NCBI GenBank assembly: GCA_016789205.1
Contig: JAEURF010000051.1
Coordinates: forward strand, 1-9,218
DNA: 9,218 nucleotides
Origin: Anaerolineales bacterium
GTDB lineage: Bacteria > Chloroflexota > Anaerolineae > Anaerolineales > Villigracilaceae
Reading direction: 5' to 3'
Below the pieces are notes generated by a model. That model did not search any database. It saw nothing but the letters and a program-made list of their open reading frames with translations, and was not told the DNA's origin. Every line of letters starts with the position of its first letter. Position 1 is the stretch's first letter. Shown here in pieces: positions 1 to 6,814 of the stretch. The position numbers were made by a program, and so were the translations under genes.

Positions 1-120
1 GTCATCTACTAATAAAACAGTTGTCATAATTTCTCACTTTCATTTAGCCATTGGCTTTTAGCATTTAGCGATTAGTGTTTTGCTTTTCATGTTTATTTTG
101 TAAATTATTTTTTCTTTTAA

Positions 121-174
121 CTGGTGGTCTCGATATGGTCTCGCAAAAACGGCTCGACCTACTCGACCACCGAG
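121..174. repeat. REP-like imperfect inverted repeat
   Basis: GGTGGTC at 123-129 pairs exactly with GACCACC at 165-171. Further in, GGTC at 137-140 pairs with GACC at 156-159, with a small asymmetric internal loop between the two stems. Its arms rich in gtcgag/ggtggtc resemble extragenic palindromes found in many copies in several bacterial phyla. It lies about 70 bp past the stop of the kinase gene. It could end or protect the transcript, but no run of U follows in either direction, so I call it a repeat rather than a terminator. Confidence 0.5.
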
Positions 175-183
175 TGCTTCATC

Positions 184-231
184 AATTACAAATTACTAAT
201 CACGCATTACTTTCTACTTTCCACTTTCTAC
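184..231. repeat. Degenerate short direct repeats
   Basis: The stretch begins with attac/ttac units (attaca, attact, cattac) and continues with actttctac at 209-217 and again, exactly, at 223-231. A third exact copy of the nonamer at 295-303 lies inside the kinase gene and may be coincidence. Such low-complexity oligomer strings are typical of extragenic repeat fields; no function can be assigned. Confidence 0.4.
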
Positions 232-243
232 CTGTTTCCTTCA

Positions 244-2136
244 TCACTTCTCTACCGGCAACCTGACATAAAAAGTTGCACCGTTTCCGGTTTCACTTTC
301 TACCCAAATCTTTCCGCCATGTTGATTGACAATTTGCATGACAGCCGAAAGCCCCAAACCTGTTCCACCTTTGCCACCTTTGGTTGTAAAAAATGAAACC
401 CAAATTTTTTCTTGAATTTCTTTTGGAATGCCAGGTCCGTTATCTTTCACAATCACCAAAACATAATTAGGGTCATTATCACGGCAACCCGCAATCGTAA
501 TTTTCGGATTCGTCACATTTGCATTCGTCAACGCTTCCCACGCATTTTTAATTAAATTATTAAACACTTGTTCCAATTGGCGCACATCACCATGCGCCAA
601 TGGCAAATCTTTTTCCCAACCCATTTCAACCGCATCATCTGGCAAGCCCATATTTTCAACAGTATTCGTAATCATTTCTTTTAACGAAACACTTGCATCA
701 CTGCGTTGACGTGCGGGTCCAATCAAACCTTCTTTGATTTCCAAAATTGTATTCGCACTGTTTTCAGCAATCTCTAAATCTTCCATCAAAGACTCAACGC
801 TGATTAAAGCCTGCAAACGATTCGGCTTCATCGCAGACATTTCTTCCAAGATAGATTTCAAATCCAAACCTTGATTTTGCGCCTCTTCTCTGACGTTGCG
901 AACTGCTTCTCGTAATGATTCATTTTCCAAGCCTGATTCATCCATGCTTGCTAACAAGGTGATTAAATATTTAATATCCTCACGCACACGGCTGACACTA
1001 CCGGGAATCGGTGCGGCTTTGTTCCCCACCCAGTGAATCGCTTCTCCTGTAGCAGTTGCAATCGCTTCGTATGTTTTCGTACGCAATAATTCAGAATTTG
1101 CAGATTCAAGCTTCTTCATTAATTGCGCATTGTTAATCGCAATTGCAACTTGTTCCGACATGGCTTGTAAAGACGTAATATCATCTTCTGAAAAAGCATT
1201 GAGTTGATTACTTTGCACGGTCAATGCTCCCAATGCGACAGAATCAACTATCAACGGAAGAGCCATTTCAGATTTAGTATCAGGCAAAAACGGATTCTTG
1301 AAGCGTGATTGTTCATGTTCGGCATCCGAAGCAATTTGCGGAATCTGAGTCAAAATAGATTTGCCAATCATAGATTGTTCATCTACTGGCAGACGATATT
1401 TGGCTTCCAACATTTTTCGTCCAGCCAGTGCATAACCAGCACGCAATTCCGCAAATTGTCTATCATCTGAAAGTAAAAAGATACCTGAATAATAAAAATT
1501 AAATTCACTGCAAATAATATTGACGGTATGTTTAAGCAAATCATCCAAACTTAAAATAGATGTCACCATTTGACCAACGCGTGCGGCAGTTTGCAAAAGT
1601 TTATGGCGGCGGTCTAACATGCTAAACATTTTTTCATTTTGTGAAAGTAAATGTTTATTTTTTTCAAGCGCACTGCTCAATTGACGGATGTTTCCTTCAA
1701 GCCGTTCAACCAATTCTTGTTGATAAGCTTGCAAATATCGTTCAGCATGGTCAAGTTTTTCAACTTTGCCGTTCAAATACTCTGTGATTAAATTTTCAAA
1801 ATCATCATCAATTGGTTTTGCAATAAAGCCAACTGCGCCAGCCGCCAATGCACGCTCACGTGCACCTTTCGATGTATCGCCAGAGATGATAACAATCGGA
1901 GTCTTTGGCAACATTTGTTTCAAACGAGTTGCAACTTCACTACCGCTCATGTTCGGAAGATTATGGTCAAGCAAAATTAAATTAGGTTGCGTCTCTTCAG
2001 CAAGTTCCAAACCATCTAGCGGGTCAGAGGCTTCTAAAACAACAAATTTTTCCGCAAGTAAACGCCGCACCAGCGCACGAGCTTCGTCGCTATCTTCAAT
2101 GTATAAAACTTGCGGGAGTTTGCGAATATCAGACAT
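244..2136 (-). CDS. Receiver-GAF-histidine kinase signalling protein
   Basis: This is a predicted cytoplasmic sensor kinase with an N-terminal receiver domain instead of a membrane sensor. The receiver (about residues 8-122) has the acidic pair E14/D15, phospho-acceptor D57, S85 and K107. A predicted coiled linker (125-175) leads to a GAF domain (about 185-340). The phosphotransfer region has H368 in the unusual H-box context IHWVGNK rather than the common H-E-x-x-x-P. The ATPase domain shows an N-box around N527/N531, a G1 box DNGPGIP at 565-571, an F-box at 582-583 and a G2 box GTGLGL at 591-596, so it should be catalytically competent. No transmembrane segment is seen. It lies 6 bp after the ABC-cNMP gene and is probably co-transcribed. 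No Shine-Dalgarno is visible: the space ahead of the ATG is a tandem repeat, so translation may depend on coupling. The receiver begins almost at once, which supports this start. Confidence 0.92.
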   Translation of the reverse strand: MSDIRKLPQVLYIEDSDEARALVRRLLAEKFVVLEASDPLDGLELAEETQPNLILLDHNLPNMSGSEVATRLKQMLPKTPIVIISGDTSKGARERALAAGAVGFIAKPIDDDFENLITEYLNGKVEKLDHAERYLQAYQQELVERLEGNIRQLSSALEKNKHLLSQNEKMFSMLDRRHKLLQTAARVGQMVTSILSLDDLLKHTVNIICSEFNFYYSGIFLLSDDRQFAELRAGYALAGRKMLEAKYRLPVDEQSMIGKSILTQIPQIASDAEHEQSRFKNPFLPDTKSEMALPLIVDSVALGALTVQSNQLNAFSEDDITSLQAMSEQVAIAINNAQLMKKLESANSELLRTKTYEAIATATGEAIHWVGNKAAPIPGSVSRVREDIKYLITLLASMDESGLENESLREAVRNVREEAQNQGLDLKSILEEMSAMKPNRLQALISVESLMEDLEIAENSANTILEIKEGLIGPARQRSDASVSLKEMITNTVENMGLPDDAVEMGWEKDLPLAHGDVRQLEQVFNNLIKNAWEALTNANVTNPKITIAGCRDNDPNYVLVIVKDNGPGIPKEIQEKIWVSFFTTKGGKGGTGLGLSAVMQIVNQHGGKIWVESETGNGATFYVRLPVEK

Positions 2137-2142
2137 TTCAAT

Positions 2143-2170
2143 TTACGATTTACGGTTTACGATTTTTGAT
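2143..2170. repeat. Heptad tandem repeat at a gene junction
   Basis: Four consecutive 7-bp units on the plus strand read ttacgat (2143-2149), ttacggt (2150-2156), ttacgat (2157-2163) and ttttgat (2164-2170). On the minus strand the array encodes the last residues of the ABC-cNMP protein (KIVNRKS) and its TAA stop, and it occupies the place where a ribosome binding site for the kinase gene would be. It looks like an extragenic repeat that has run into the end of the gene. Confidence 0.65.
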
Positions 2171-3306
2171 TGTCTTGGATCTATGATTTTTTGTGCTTCG
2201 ATTTTTTTCTGTACGATTTTACCAACCGCCTCAGCCGTGATGGGAGACTCATTCATCACGCGGATAAAGTCTGCTCGGGGAAGCATAAAGATTTCAACGG
2301 GCTTACCACCAGCGCGAACATTCGCAATGGCTTTACCGCCACGCAATAATTCCATTTCACCAAAAAATTCGTCTTTGCCCAATTTAGAAAGGATGGTTTC
2401 TTTATTTTTATTTAGTAAAACAACTTCTACCTCGCCTGAACGAATCATAAAGAAATAATCTACATGCTCATCACGTGAGAGTATCGTTTCATGAGGCTGA
2501 TAAATTCTATGTTCAACCAGCTTTGTAAACTCTAACATGTGACGATGCCGCAACTGCGGCAATGACCGTGAAATCGTTTCATTAATCAATTCGCCATCTG
2601 AAATAATGATATTGCGGTCTGTGCGTGATGTTAAGGATGGGTCATGCGTTACCATCACAATCGTTTTGCCTTGCGATACAAAAAGTTCAAACAACTGGAT
2701 AATCGTATCAGCTGACTTTGTATCTAAATTTCCCGTCGGCTCGTCAGCGATTAATAGCGGTGGGTCACATGCCATAGCACGCGCAATCGCCGCCAATTGT
2801 TGTTGGCCTGTAGAAACTAAGACTGGTAATTTGTTTGCAAATTTTTCTAAACCAACTAATTTCAATAAATCCATAGCACGTTGTGGACGTTCATCAAAAT
2901 CGTACATGTTGACATAATCCATCGGGAGCATGACGTTTTCAAGCAAGGTCAACATCGGAAGTAATTGAAAGAATTGAAAGACGATACCTAAATTTTTTCC
3001 GCGCCATTTTGAACGCGCACTTTCATTTACACCTGTATAAATATCTGTCCCATTGACAATGACGTGACCTTCGGTAGGATGGTCAATACCAGTAATCATA
3101 TTCAACAAAGTGGATTTACCACTGCCTGATTTTCCAACAATTGAAACAAATTGCCCGCGATTGATAGTGAGGTCTATTCCTTTTAATACGGTAAATTCCC
3201 CTGCCGCGTTGGAGAAGCGTTTGACGAGCGAGCGCAGTTCAATCATAGAATCTGTTGACGAAGCAGAATCAAGTATCCCCGAAGTGTGAGGCGGTGATTG
3301 AATCAT
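2143..3306 (-). CDS. ABC transporter ATPase fused to cNMP-binding-like domain
   Basis: The N-terminal 240 residues form an ABC ATPase of the MacB/LolD/FtsE type: Walker A GKSGSGKST at 58-66, Q-loop Q111, Walker B D188/E189, H-loop H221. The signature is altered: STGQQQL at 165-171 replaces the usual SGGQQQR, so ATPase activity may be reduced or this may be the degenerate half of a pair. Residues about 258-375 form a cyclic-nucleotide-binding-like fold with FFGEMELL at 314-321. The expected cAMP-contacting Arg region reads GGKAIANV (K325), so ligand binding is doubtful. The start is taken at the ATGA overlap with the upstream ATPase gene; Met21 is an alternative just before the ABC domain. The C-terminal tail is encoded by a heptad repeat. 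The natural partner is the adjacent ATPase; no permease is present. Confidence 0.9.
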   Translation of the reverse strand: MIQSPPHTSGILDSASSTDSMIELRSLVKRFSNAAGEFTVLKGIDLTINRGQFVSIVGKSGSGKSTLLNMITGIDHPTEGHVIVNGTDIYTGVNESARSKWRGKNLGIVFQFFQLLPMLTLLENVMLPMDYVNMYDFDERPQRAMDLLKLVGLEKFANKLPVLVSTGQQQLAAIARAMACDPPLLIADEPTGNLDTKSADTIIQLFELFVSQGKTIVMVTHDPSLTSRTDRNIIISDGELINETISRSLPQLRHRHMLEFTKLVEHRIYQPHETILSRDEHVDYFFMIRSGEVEVVLLNKNKETILSKLGKDEFFGEMELLRGGKAIANVRAGGKPVEIFMLPRADFIRVMNESPITAEAVGKIVQKKIEAQKIIDPRQSKIVNRKS

Positions 3307-4031
3307 TTACGTCTCCGCAGTATGGTTTTATCAAAGGCAGGTTCGAGTTCGGCTTCAATCAATTCGCCATCTTGCATGGTTAAACTGCGCGAAAATTTTC
3401 CTGTCAAACTCATATCATGCGTGACCATGATGATAGTTTTATTTTTTTCATAAACAAGTTTTGAAAACAAATCAAAAATAATATCGGCAGTGACAGAATC
3501 TAAACTTCCGGTGGGTTCATCAGCAACTAAAATTTCAGGGTCGTTTGCTAAGGCGCGTGCAATAGCAACCCGTTGTTGTTGACCACCCGAAATAAATGCA
3601 GGAAGTTTATTGGCGTGTTCTTCAAGTTCAACCATACGCAATAATTCCATCGCGCGTTCTTTTGATTCACGCGGTTTGAAATTTTCTGCTAAGTCTATTG
3701 GCAAGGTGATGTTTTCAATTAATGTAAGCATAGGCAATAACTGAAATGATTGATAGACAACGCCCATCATTTGTCCGCGCCAATTAGCGCGTTGGTCTTC
3801 GCTCATATCATGCACCGAAATATTTTTTACGAACACATCGCCACTTGTTAAAGTATCCACGCCGTTCATCATGTTCAACAAAGTTGATTTTCCTGCACCA
3901 GATTTTCCGACAATGCCAAGAAATTCACCAGCATTAACTTTCAAGTTGATATTTTTTAATGCCACAAAATCCCCTGCCGCAGTGGAGTAAGTTTTGTTAA
4001 CATTTTTCAATTCAAGAATAGGTGAAGACAT
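3303..4031 (-). CDS. ABC transporter ATP-binding protein, MacB/LolD type
   Basis: This single-domain ABC ATPase of 242 residues has every canonical element: Walker A GKSGAGKST at 42-50, Q-loop Q94, signature ISGGQQQR at 147-154, Walker B ILVADEP with D171/E172, D-loop SLD at 177-179 and H-loop H205. In the family such proteins energise FtsX/MacB-like permeases that act on lipoproteins, peptides or cell-wall hydrolases rather than import solutes. It resembles the ATPase half of the next gene closely (shared QLLPMLTL and DEPTG stretches), so the pair probably arose by duplication and may form a heterodimer with one canonical and one altered signature. The stop overlaps the next start as ATGA. 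About 140 bp of repeat-bearing DNA separates it from the lipoprotein gene upstream, so it may have its own promoter. The true substrate cannot be told. Confidence 0.93.
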   Translation of the reverse strand: MSSPILELKNVNKTYSTAAGDFVALKNINLKVNAGEFLGIVGKSGAGKSTLLNMMNGVDTLTSGDVFVKNISVHDMSEDQRANWRGQMMGVVYQSFQLLPMLTLIENITLPIDLAENFKPRESKERAMELLRMVELEEHANKLPAFISGGQQQRVAIARALANDPEILVADEPTGSLDSVTADIIFDLFSKLVYEKNKTIIMVTHDMSLTGKFSRSLTMQDGELIEAELEPAFDKTILRRRK

Positions 4032-4037
4032 AAAAAT

Positions 4038-4067
4038 ATTTTACCCCTTTTGTGCAATTTGGCGCAA
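4038..4067 (-). promoter_or_regulatory. Possible promoter of the ABC-kinase unit
   Basis: On the minus strand TTGCGC (4067-4062) and TAAAAT (4043-4038) are separated by 18 bp, a plausible -35/-10 pair. The -10 ends only 6 bases before the ATG at 4031, so a transcript from it would be nearly or fully leaderless. A GGGG about 14 bases before the ATG is the only purine run and is too far away for a good Shine-Dalgarno. This is weak and judged by eye only. Confidence 0.25.
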
Positions 4068-4108
4068 AGGACTTATTTACAACTTACTTTCAAAATGTTC
4101 AAATTTTC

Positions 4109-4173
4109 ACCACAAAGCGTCACGAAGGTACACAAAGGTTTATCTTTGTGGCCCTTTGTGTTCTTCGTGGTTA
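4109..4173. repeat. Interspersed palindromic repeat with alternative pairings
   Basis: CACAAAGG (4131-4138) pairs with CCTTTGTG (4153-4160), and CACGAA (4121-4126) pairs with TTCGTG (4164-4169), forming a two-part hairpin. CCACAAAG (4110-4117) can instead pair with CTTTGTGG (4144-4151), so two structures compete. The sequence matches the widespread accacgaag...acacaaagg type of extragenic repeat. The TAA stop of the lipoprotein gene (4173-4171) is the first triplet of the element on the minus strand. It sits between two transcription units and could attenuate or end the upstream transcript, though there is no clear U-tract. Confidence 0.6.
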
Positions 4174-4827
4174 AGAATCTTGCAAACAGCCAATCAAACT
4201 TTTCACAGCCCCCTGTGGCTCGGTTTCGGTCAATGCCAAAACAGGAAATGTGCCAACCGAATAAACCAATTTCAAATTTTGATTCAGCAAACTTTTCGGG
4301 GTAAATCCAATCGCATTTGGATTTTCTTCCAACATTTGAAGCATGATTTTCGGATTCAGCGCCACTTTTGCAAACGACGAAACGCTTCTTCCTTCCATTA
4401 CAAATTGGTCAAACAACCTCTGCATATCTTCCCCTTCAGCATACACCCAAATATTTTCTCCGCTTGCAAAGAGATTCTGGGCTTCATTTAATGAAAGCAT
4501 TTGTAATTGGCTTTGTGATTTTGTAACAATCACAATTTCTTCTTCACCAATTTGATAAGCATTATTTATTAAAATTTCAGGTTCGTCAATTTGGATATAA
4601 AGTTCTGGGTTTTCTTCCGAGATTTTTAAGATGATGGAAAGGTCATTTGCGCACGTATAGATTTCATTCATTTGAAATTCTATAAATGGAGAATAGTTAA
4701 TAGTAATAGTTTGGGTTTGGGATGTTGGTCGTGTTGGAGAGCAAGAGATAAGGAAAGAGGAAAGAAGAAAGAAAAAAAAAGTTCTTCTCAAAATCTCTGT
4801 GACCTCTGTGGCAAAGTCCTTTACCAT
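4171..4827 (-). CDS. Lipoprotein with phosphate-binding-protein-like fold
   Basis: This is a predicted exported lipoprotein. Residues 14-29 give a basic start (RR), a Phe/Leu core and a lipobox LISC with Cys29. After a Ser/Thr/Pro linker the rest (about 40-218) has the pattern of a short type-2 periplasmic binding domain of the PstS class: IGEEEIVIVTKSQ at 93-105, LSLNEAQNLFASG at 111-123, then IWVYAEG at 126-132 and NAIGFTPKSL at 171-180. The ligand is unknown; phosphate is not implied. The ATG at 4827 overlaps the M20 stop by 7 bp. However, codons 5-12 come from an extragenic repeat (4794-4812). A TTG at 4791 (codon 13) would give a more ordinary signal peptide starting MRRTFFFF, with AGAG of the repeat just ahead of it. 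Codons 16-19 contain a T9 run. The stop codon lies within another repeat. Expression coupled to uppP and the peptidase is likely. Confidence 0.7.
   Translation of the reverse strand: MVKDFATEVTEILRRTFFFFLLSSFLISCSPTRPTSQTQTITINYSPFIEFQMNEIYTCANDLSIILKISEENPELYIQIDEPEILINNAYQIGEEEIVIVTKSQSQLQMLSLNEAQNLFASGENIWVYAEGEDMQRLFDQFVMEGRSVSSFAKVALNPKIMLQMLEENPNAIGFTPKSLLNQNLKLVYSVGTFPVLALTETEPQGAVKSLIGCLQDS
4794..4812. repeat. Extragenic CACAGAG-type repeat inside a gene start
   Basis: On the minus strand the 19 bases read GCCACAGAGGTCACAGAGA, containing CACAGAG twice. This is the common ccacagaggtcacagag extragenic repeat seen in many bacterial genomes. Here it falls just inside the lipoprotein gene and is translated as ATEVTEI if the ATG at 4827 is used. 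If TTG at 4791 is the true start, the repeat is the leader and supplies GAGG and AGAG purine runs. Confidence 0.55.
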
Positions 4828-5912
4828 TTTCTTAATAGTTCCGAAATCAACTTAATTCTTTCATCCAAACTGCTTTCAAAAATAAATTCGCGTTCAGAAT
4901 GATAGCCTTCACCAACTGCGCCCATGCCATCTAAGACAGGGATTTCCAATGGCGCAATAAAGTTTGCATCTGAGCCGCCACCCGTGCCACCTGCTTTTAA
5001 GTCCATGCCTATTTCTTTTGCAATTGCTTTTGCTTTTTCAAATGTGGTTTGCATCACGGAATCAAACGGCATCGGTGGACGATTCAAGCCGCCCGTAATC
5101 TGAAGCGAAGTTCCATCTAAAATTGGTTTTAGTTTTTGCATCTCCGATTCGAGTCGTTCCCATTCGCCGGGTTGCATCACACGCACATCTACTTGAATCG
5201 TACATTCTTCAGGCACAACATTTGAAACCGTTCCGCCATTAATGACACCAACATTTAACGTAGTTTGTTTTGAGTAATCCGTTAACTTTTGAATCTTGAT
5301 AATTTGATGTGCCATCTCTTCAATCGCATTGCGACCTTTTTCATGGTCACCGCCTGCGTGCGATGCAATACCTTTTGTCTTCACCCAAAATTCGCCAACG
5401 CCTTTGCGCCAAGTTTTTAACGAACCATCTAATAAAGCCGATTCCATCACTAAGGCCAAATCAGATTCTTTTGCGAGTGTTTCAATTAAGTCGCGTGAAG
5501 TTAAACTTCCTATTTCTTCATCGGATGTACATAACAAAGTGACTGAACGAGTCATTCCATTCTTAATCGCATCTTCAATTGCACCTAAGGCAATGACAAT
5601 GCCTGCTTTCATATCTAATGTGCCGGGACCAAAAATTTTTCCGTCGAGTTCACGATAAGGAGTTTTATCAATTGTGCCTAATGGGAAGACTGTATCCATG
5701 TGGCATAAAAATAAAATTGGATTCTTTCCGCTTCCCCACTTAGATATGACATGATTCCCTGTTTCGACATTTTCTATCACCTCAACATGTGCACCTAGTT
5801 TTTTCGCTTCGTTTATAACGATAGAAGCAACTTTGTTTACCGCATCTTTATCATGTGAGGGAGATTCTGTTTCGACTAAAAGTTGGAGAAAAGATTTTGT
5901 GTCCATAATCAC
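4821..5912 (-). CDS. M20 family zinc metallopeptidase, CPG2-like
   Basis: This is a predicted zinc-dependent exopeptidase or amidohydrolase of the M20A type, related to glutamate carboxypeptidase (CPG2). The metal and catalytic residues are all visible: H71 and D73 in CHMDTVFP, bridging D100 in GPGTLDMKAG, general base E132 and ligand E133 in SDEEIGS, E157 in VMES, and H338 in GEGYHSE. H185 in SHAGG lies in the lid/dimerisation domain (about 175-290). At 363 residues it is complete. No signal peptide is present, so it acts in the cytoplasm. The substrate cannot be read from sequence; N-acyl amino acids, dipeptides or folate-like conjugates are family possibilities. The GTG start at 5912 overlaps the uppP stop as GTGA. 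An ATG two codons later is an equally possible start, with AGGTGA close ahead. The start of the lipoprotein gene overlaps its stop by 7 bp. Confidence 0.93.
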   Translation of the reverse strand: MIMDTKSFLQLLVETESPSHDKDAVNKVASIVINEAKKLGAHVEVIENVETGNHVISKWGSGKNPILFLCHMDTVFPLGTIDKTPYRELDGKIFGPGTLDMKAGIVIALGAIEDAIKNGMTRSVTLLCTSDEEIGSLTSRDLIETLAKESDLALVMESALLDGSLKTWRKGVGEFWVKTKGIASHAGGDHEKGRNAIEEMAHQIIKIQKLTDYSKQTTLNVGVINGGTVSNVVPEECTIQVDVRVMQPGEWERLESEMQKLKPILDGTSLQITGGLNRPPMPFDSVMQTTFEKAKAIAKEIGMDLKAGGTGGGSDANFIAPLEIPVLDGMGAVGEGYHSEREFIFESSLDERIKLISELLRKW

Positions 5913-6730
5913 CTAATAAATAAAACTATGATACTTGCAATAAAACAATAGATTGCAAAAGGATAAAGCGAGTGATTTCGCAAATATCTTAATAGCCAAC
6001 GAATTGACATCCAGCCGACAATAGCAGATGTAATAAAACCTGTCATTAAAATTGGCATAAATTCAGTGGTATTTGGTAGTGTAATTACTTCAATCGATTC
6101 GTAAATGCCTGCCGCCAACAAAATCGGCGCAGACATAAGAAATGCAAAACGCGCCGCCGAAGGACGGTCAAAGCCGCGGAACATTGCGCCAGCCATCGTT
6201 GAGCCAGAGCGTGAAGCACCGGGGAAAATTGCCAAGACCTGAAATAATCCAACAGATAGCGCATCTAACCATGAAGCAGATTCTAATTTGCGATTCTTTC
6301 TATCAAAATATTCCACAACCACAAGCAACAAAGCCGTGAAAAGCAAACGAATCCCAGCCCATAGTAACGAATCAGAAGACATACGCTTAACAAAATCTTG
6401 TAGCAAAAATCCAGCAATTAATGCAGGAATCGTTGCAACAATAATTAACCATCCCAAACGTGAATAAAAATCTTCAAATGGTTTTTTATTTTTTATGCCA
6501 AGCAAAAACGCCTTAACAATTTGCCAAATATCTTTCCAAAAGAAAGCCAGCATGGCAACCACTGTCCCAAGTTGGATGATGACGTTAAATGCAAACAATC
6601 TATCATTGCTAGCAAGCCCTAACCAATTGCTCAGGATAAATAAATGCGCAGTAGATGAAACAGGAATAAATTCAGTTAACCCTTGAATAACACCTAGCAT
6701 AAAAGCTTGTAAAATCGTTATTGTTTCCAT
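5909..6730 (-). CDS. uppP: Undecaprenyl-diphosphate phosphatase UppP/BacA
   Basis: This integral membrane enzyme removes a phosphate from undecaprenyl diphosphate to regenerate the lipid carrier for peptidoglycan and other wall polymers; in the family, extra copies raise bacitracin tolerance. The two hallmark regions are present: GLTEFIPVSSTAHL at 17-30 (E20, S25, S26, H29) and PGASRSGST at 170-178 (R174). Its 273 residues match the usual family size, with seven or eight hydrophobic segments. The first Glu of the E-G-x-T-E motif of the E. coli enzyme is Gln16 here. That variant may be normal in this lineage, since the second Glu and the other catalytic residues are kept. It is the first gene of the minus-strand operon and faces away from a divergent membrane protein gene across 120 bp. 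I see no clear Shine-Dalgarno. Its stop overlaps the GTG of the M20 gene. Confidence 0.97.
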   Translation of the reverse strand: METITILQAFMLGVIQGLTEFIPVSSTAHLFILSNWLGLASNDRLFAFNVIIQLGTVVAMLAFFWKDIWQIVKAFLLGIKNKKPFEDFYSRLGWLIIVATIPALIAGFLLQDFVKRMSSDSLLWAGIRLLFTALLLVVVEYFDRKNRKLESASWLDALSVGLFQVLAIFPGASRSGSTMAGAMFRGFDRPSAARFAFLMSAPILLAAGIYESIEVITLPNTTEFMPILMTGFITSAIVGWMSIRWLLRYLRNHSLYPFAIYCFIASIIVLFIR

Positions 6731-6814
6731 TTGATTAATTGTAACGGATGTCTATTAAGTTCAGGCTAACAAGATATTAATAAAAATGAGAATTAATCAT
6801 GTAACAAGAAAAGG

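Larger units (their letters stand above)
1..243. other. Gene-free left edge, repeat-rich
   Basis: I find no convincing gene in this stretch. Two overlapping plus-strand frames of 60-90 codons run through it, but they have no ribosome binding site and no recognisable protein pattern. It lies downstream of the histidine kinase gene, which ends at 244 on the minus strand. It holds degenerate short repeats (catttagc at 41-48 and 62-69, cttttagc at 55-62), a REP-like inverted repeat at 121-174, and ttac-rich and actttctac repeats at 184-231. No hairpin followed by a U-tract is visible in the direction of the kinase transcript, so the terminator of that unit is not identified. Confidence 0.6.

Noticed and set aside
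1..243. CRISPR-like or tandem array
   Set aside because: The repeats are very short, degenerate and irregularly spaced, with no constant spacer length.
75..396. Small plus-strand genes at the left edge
   Set aside because: Two overlapping frames run through repeat sequence, lack ribosome binding sites, and the longer one continues antisense into the kinase gene.
1766..2458. Long open frame on the plus strand (230 codons)
   Set aside because: It lies wholly antisense to the kinase receiver and the cNMP domain, both of which have clear family motifs. The frame has Ser/Lys-rich shadow composition and its middle (DLRFTIFD) is just the translated heptad repeat.
3994..4491. Plus-strand open frame of 165 codons over the ABC-lipoprotein gap
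   Set aside because: It has no ribosome binding site or domain pattern, crosses a palindromic repeat, and is antisense to a lipoprotein gene with lipobox and binding-domain motifs.
4171..4827. Full PstS phosphate-binding protein
   Set aside because: The protein is far shorter than PstS and lacks a recognisable phosphate-binding loop, and no pst permease genes are nearby; only the general fold pattern is claimed.
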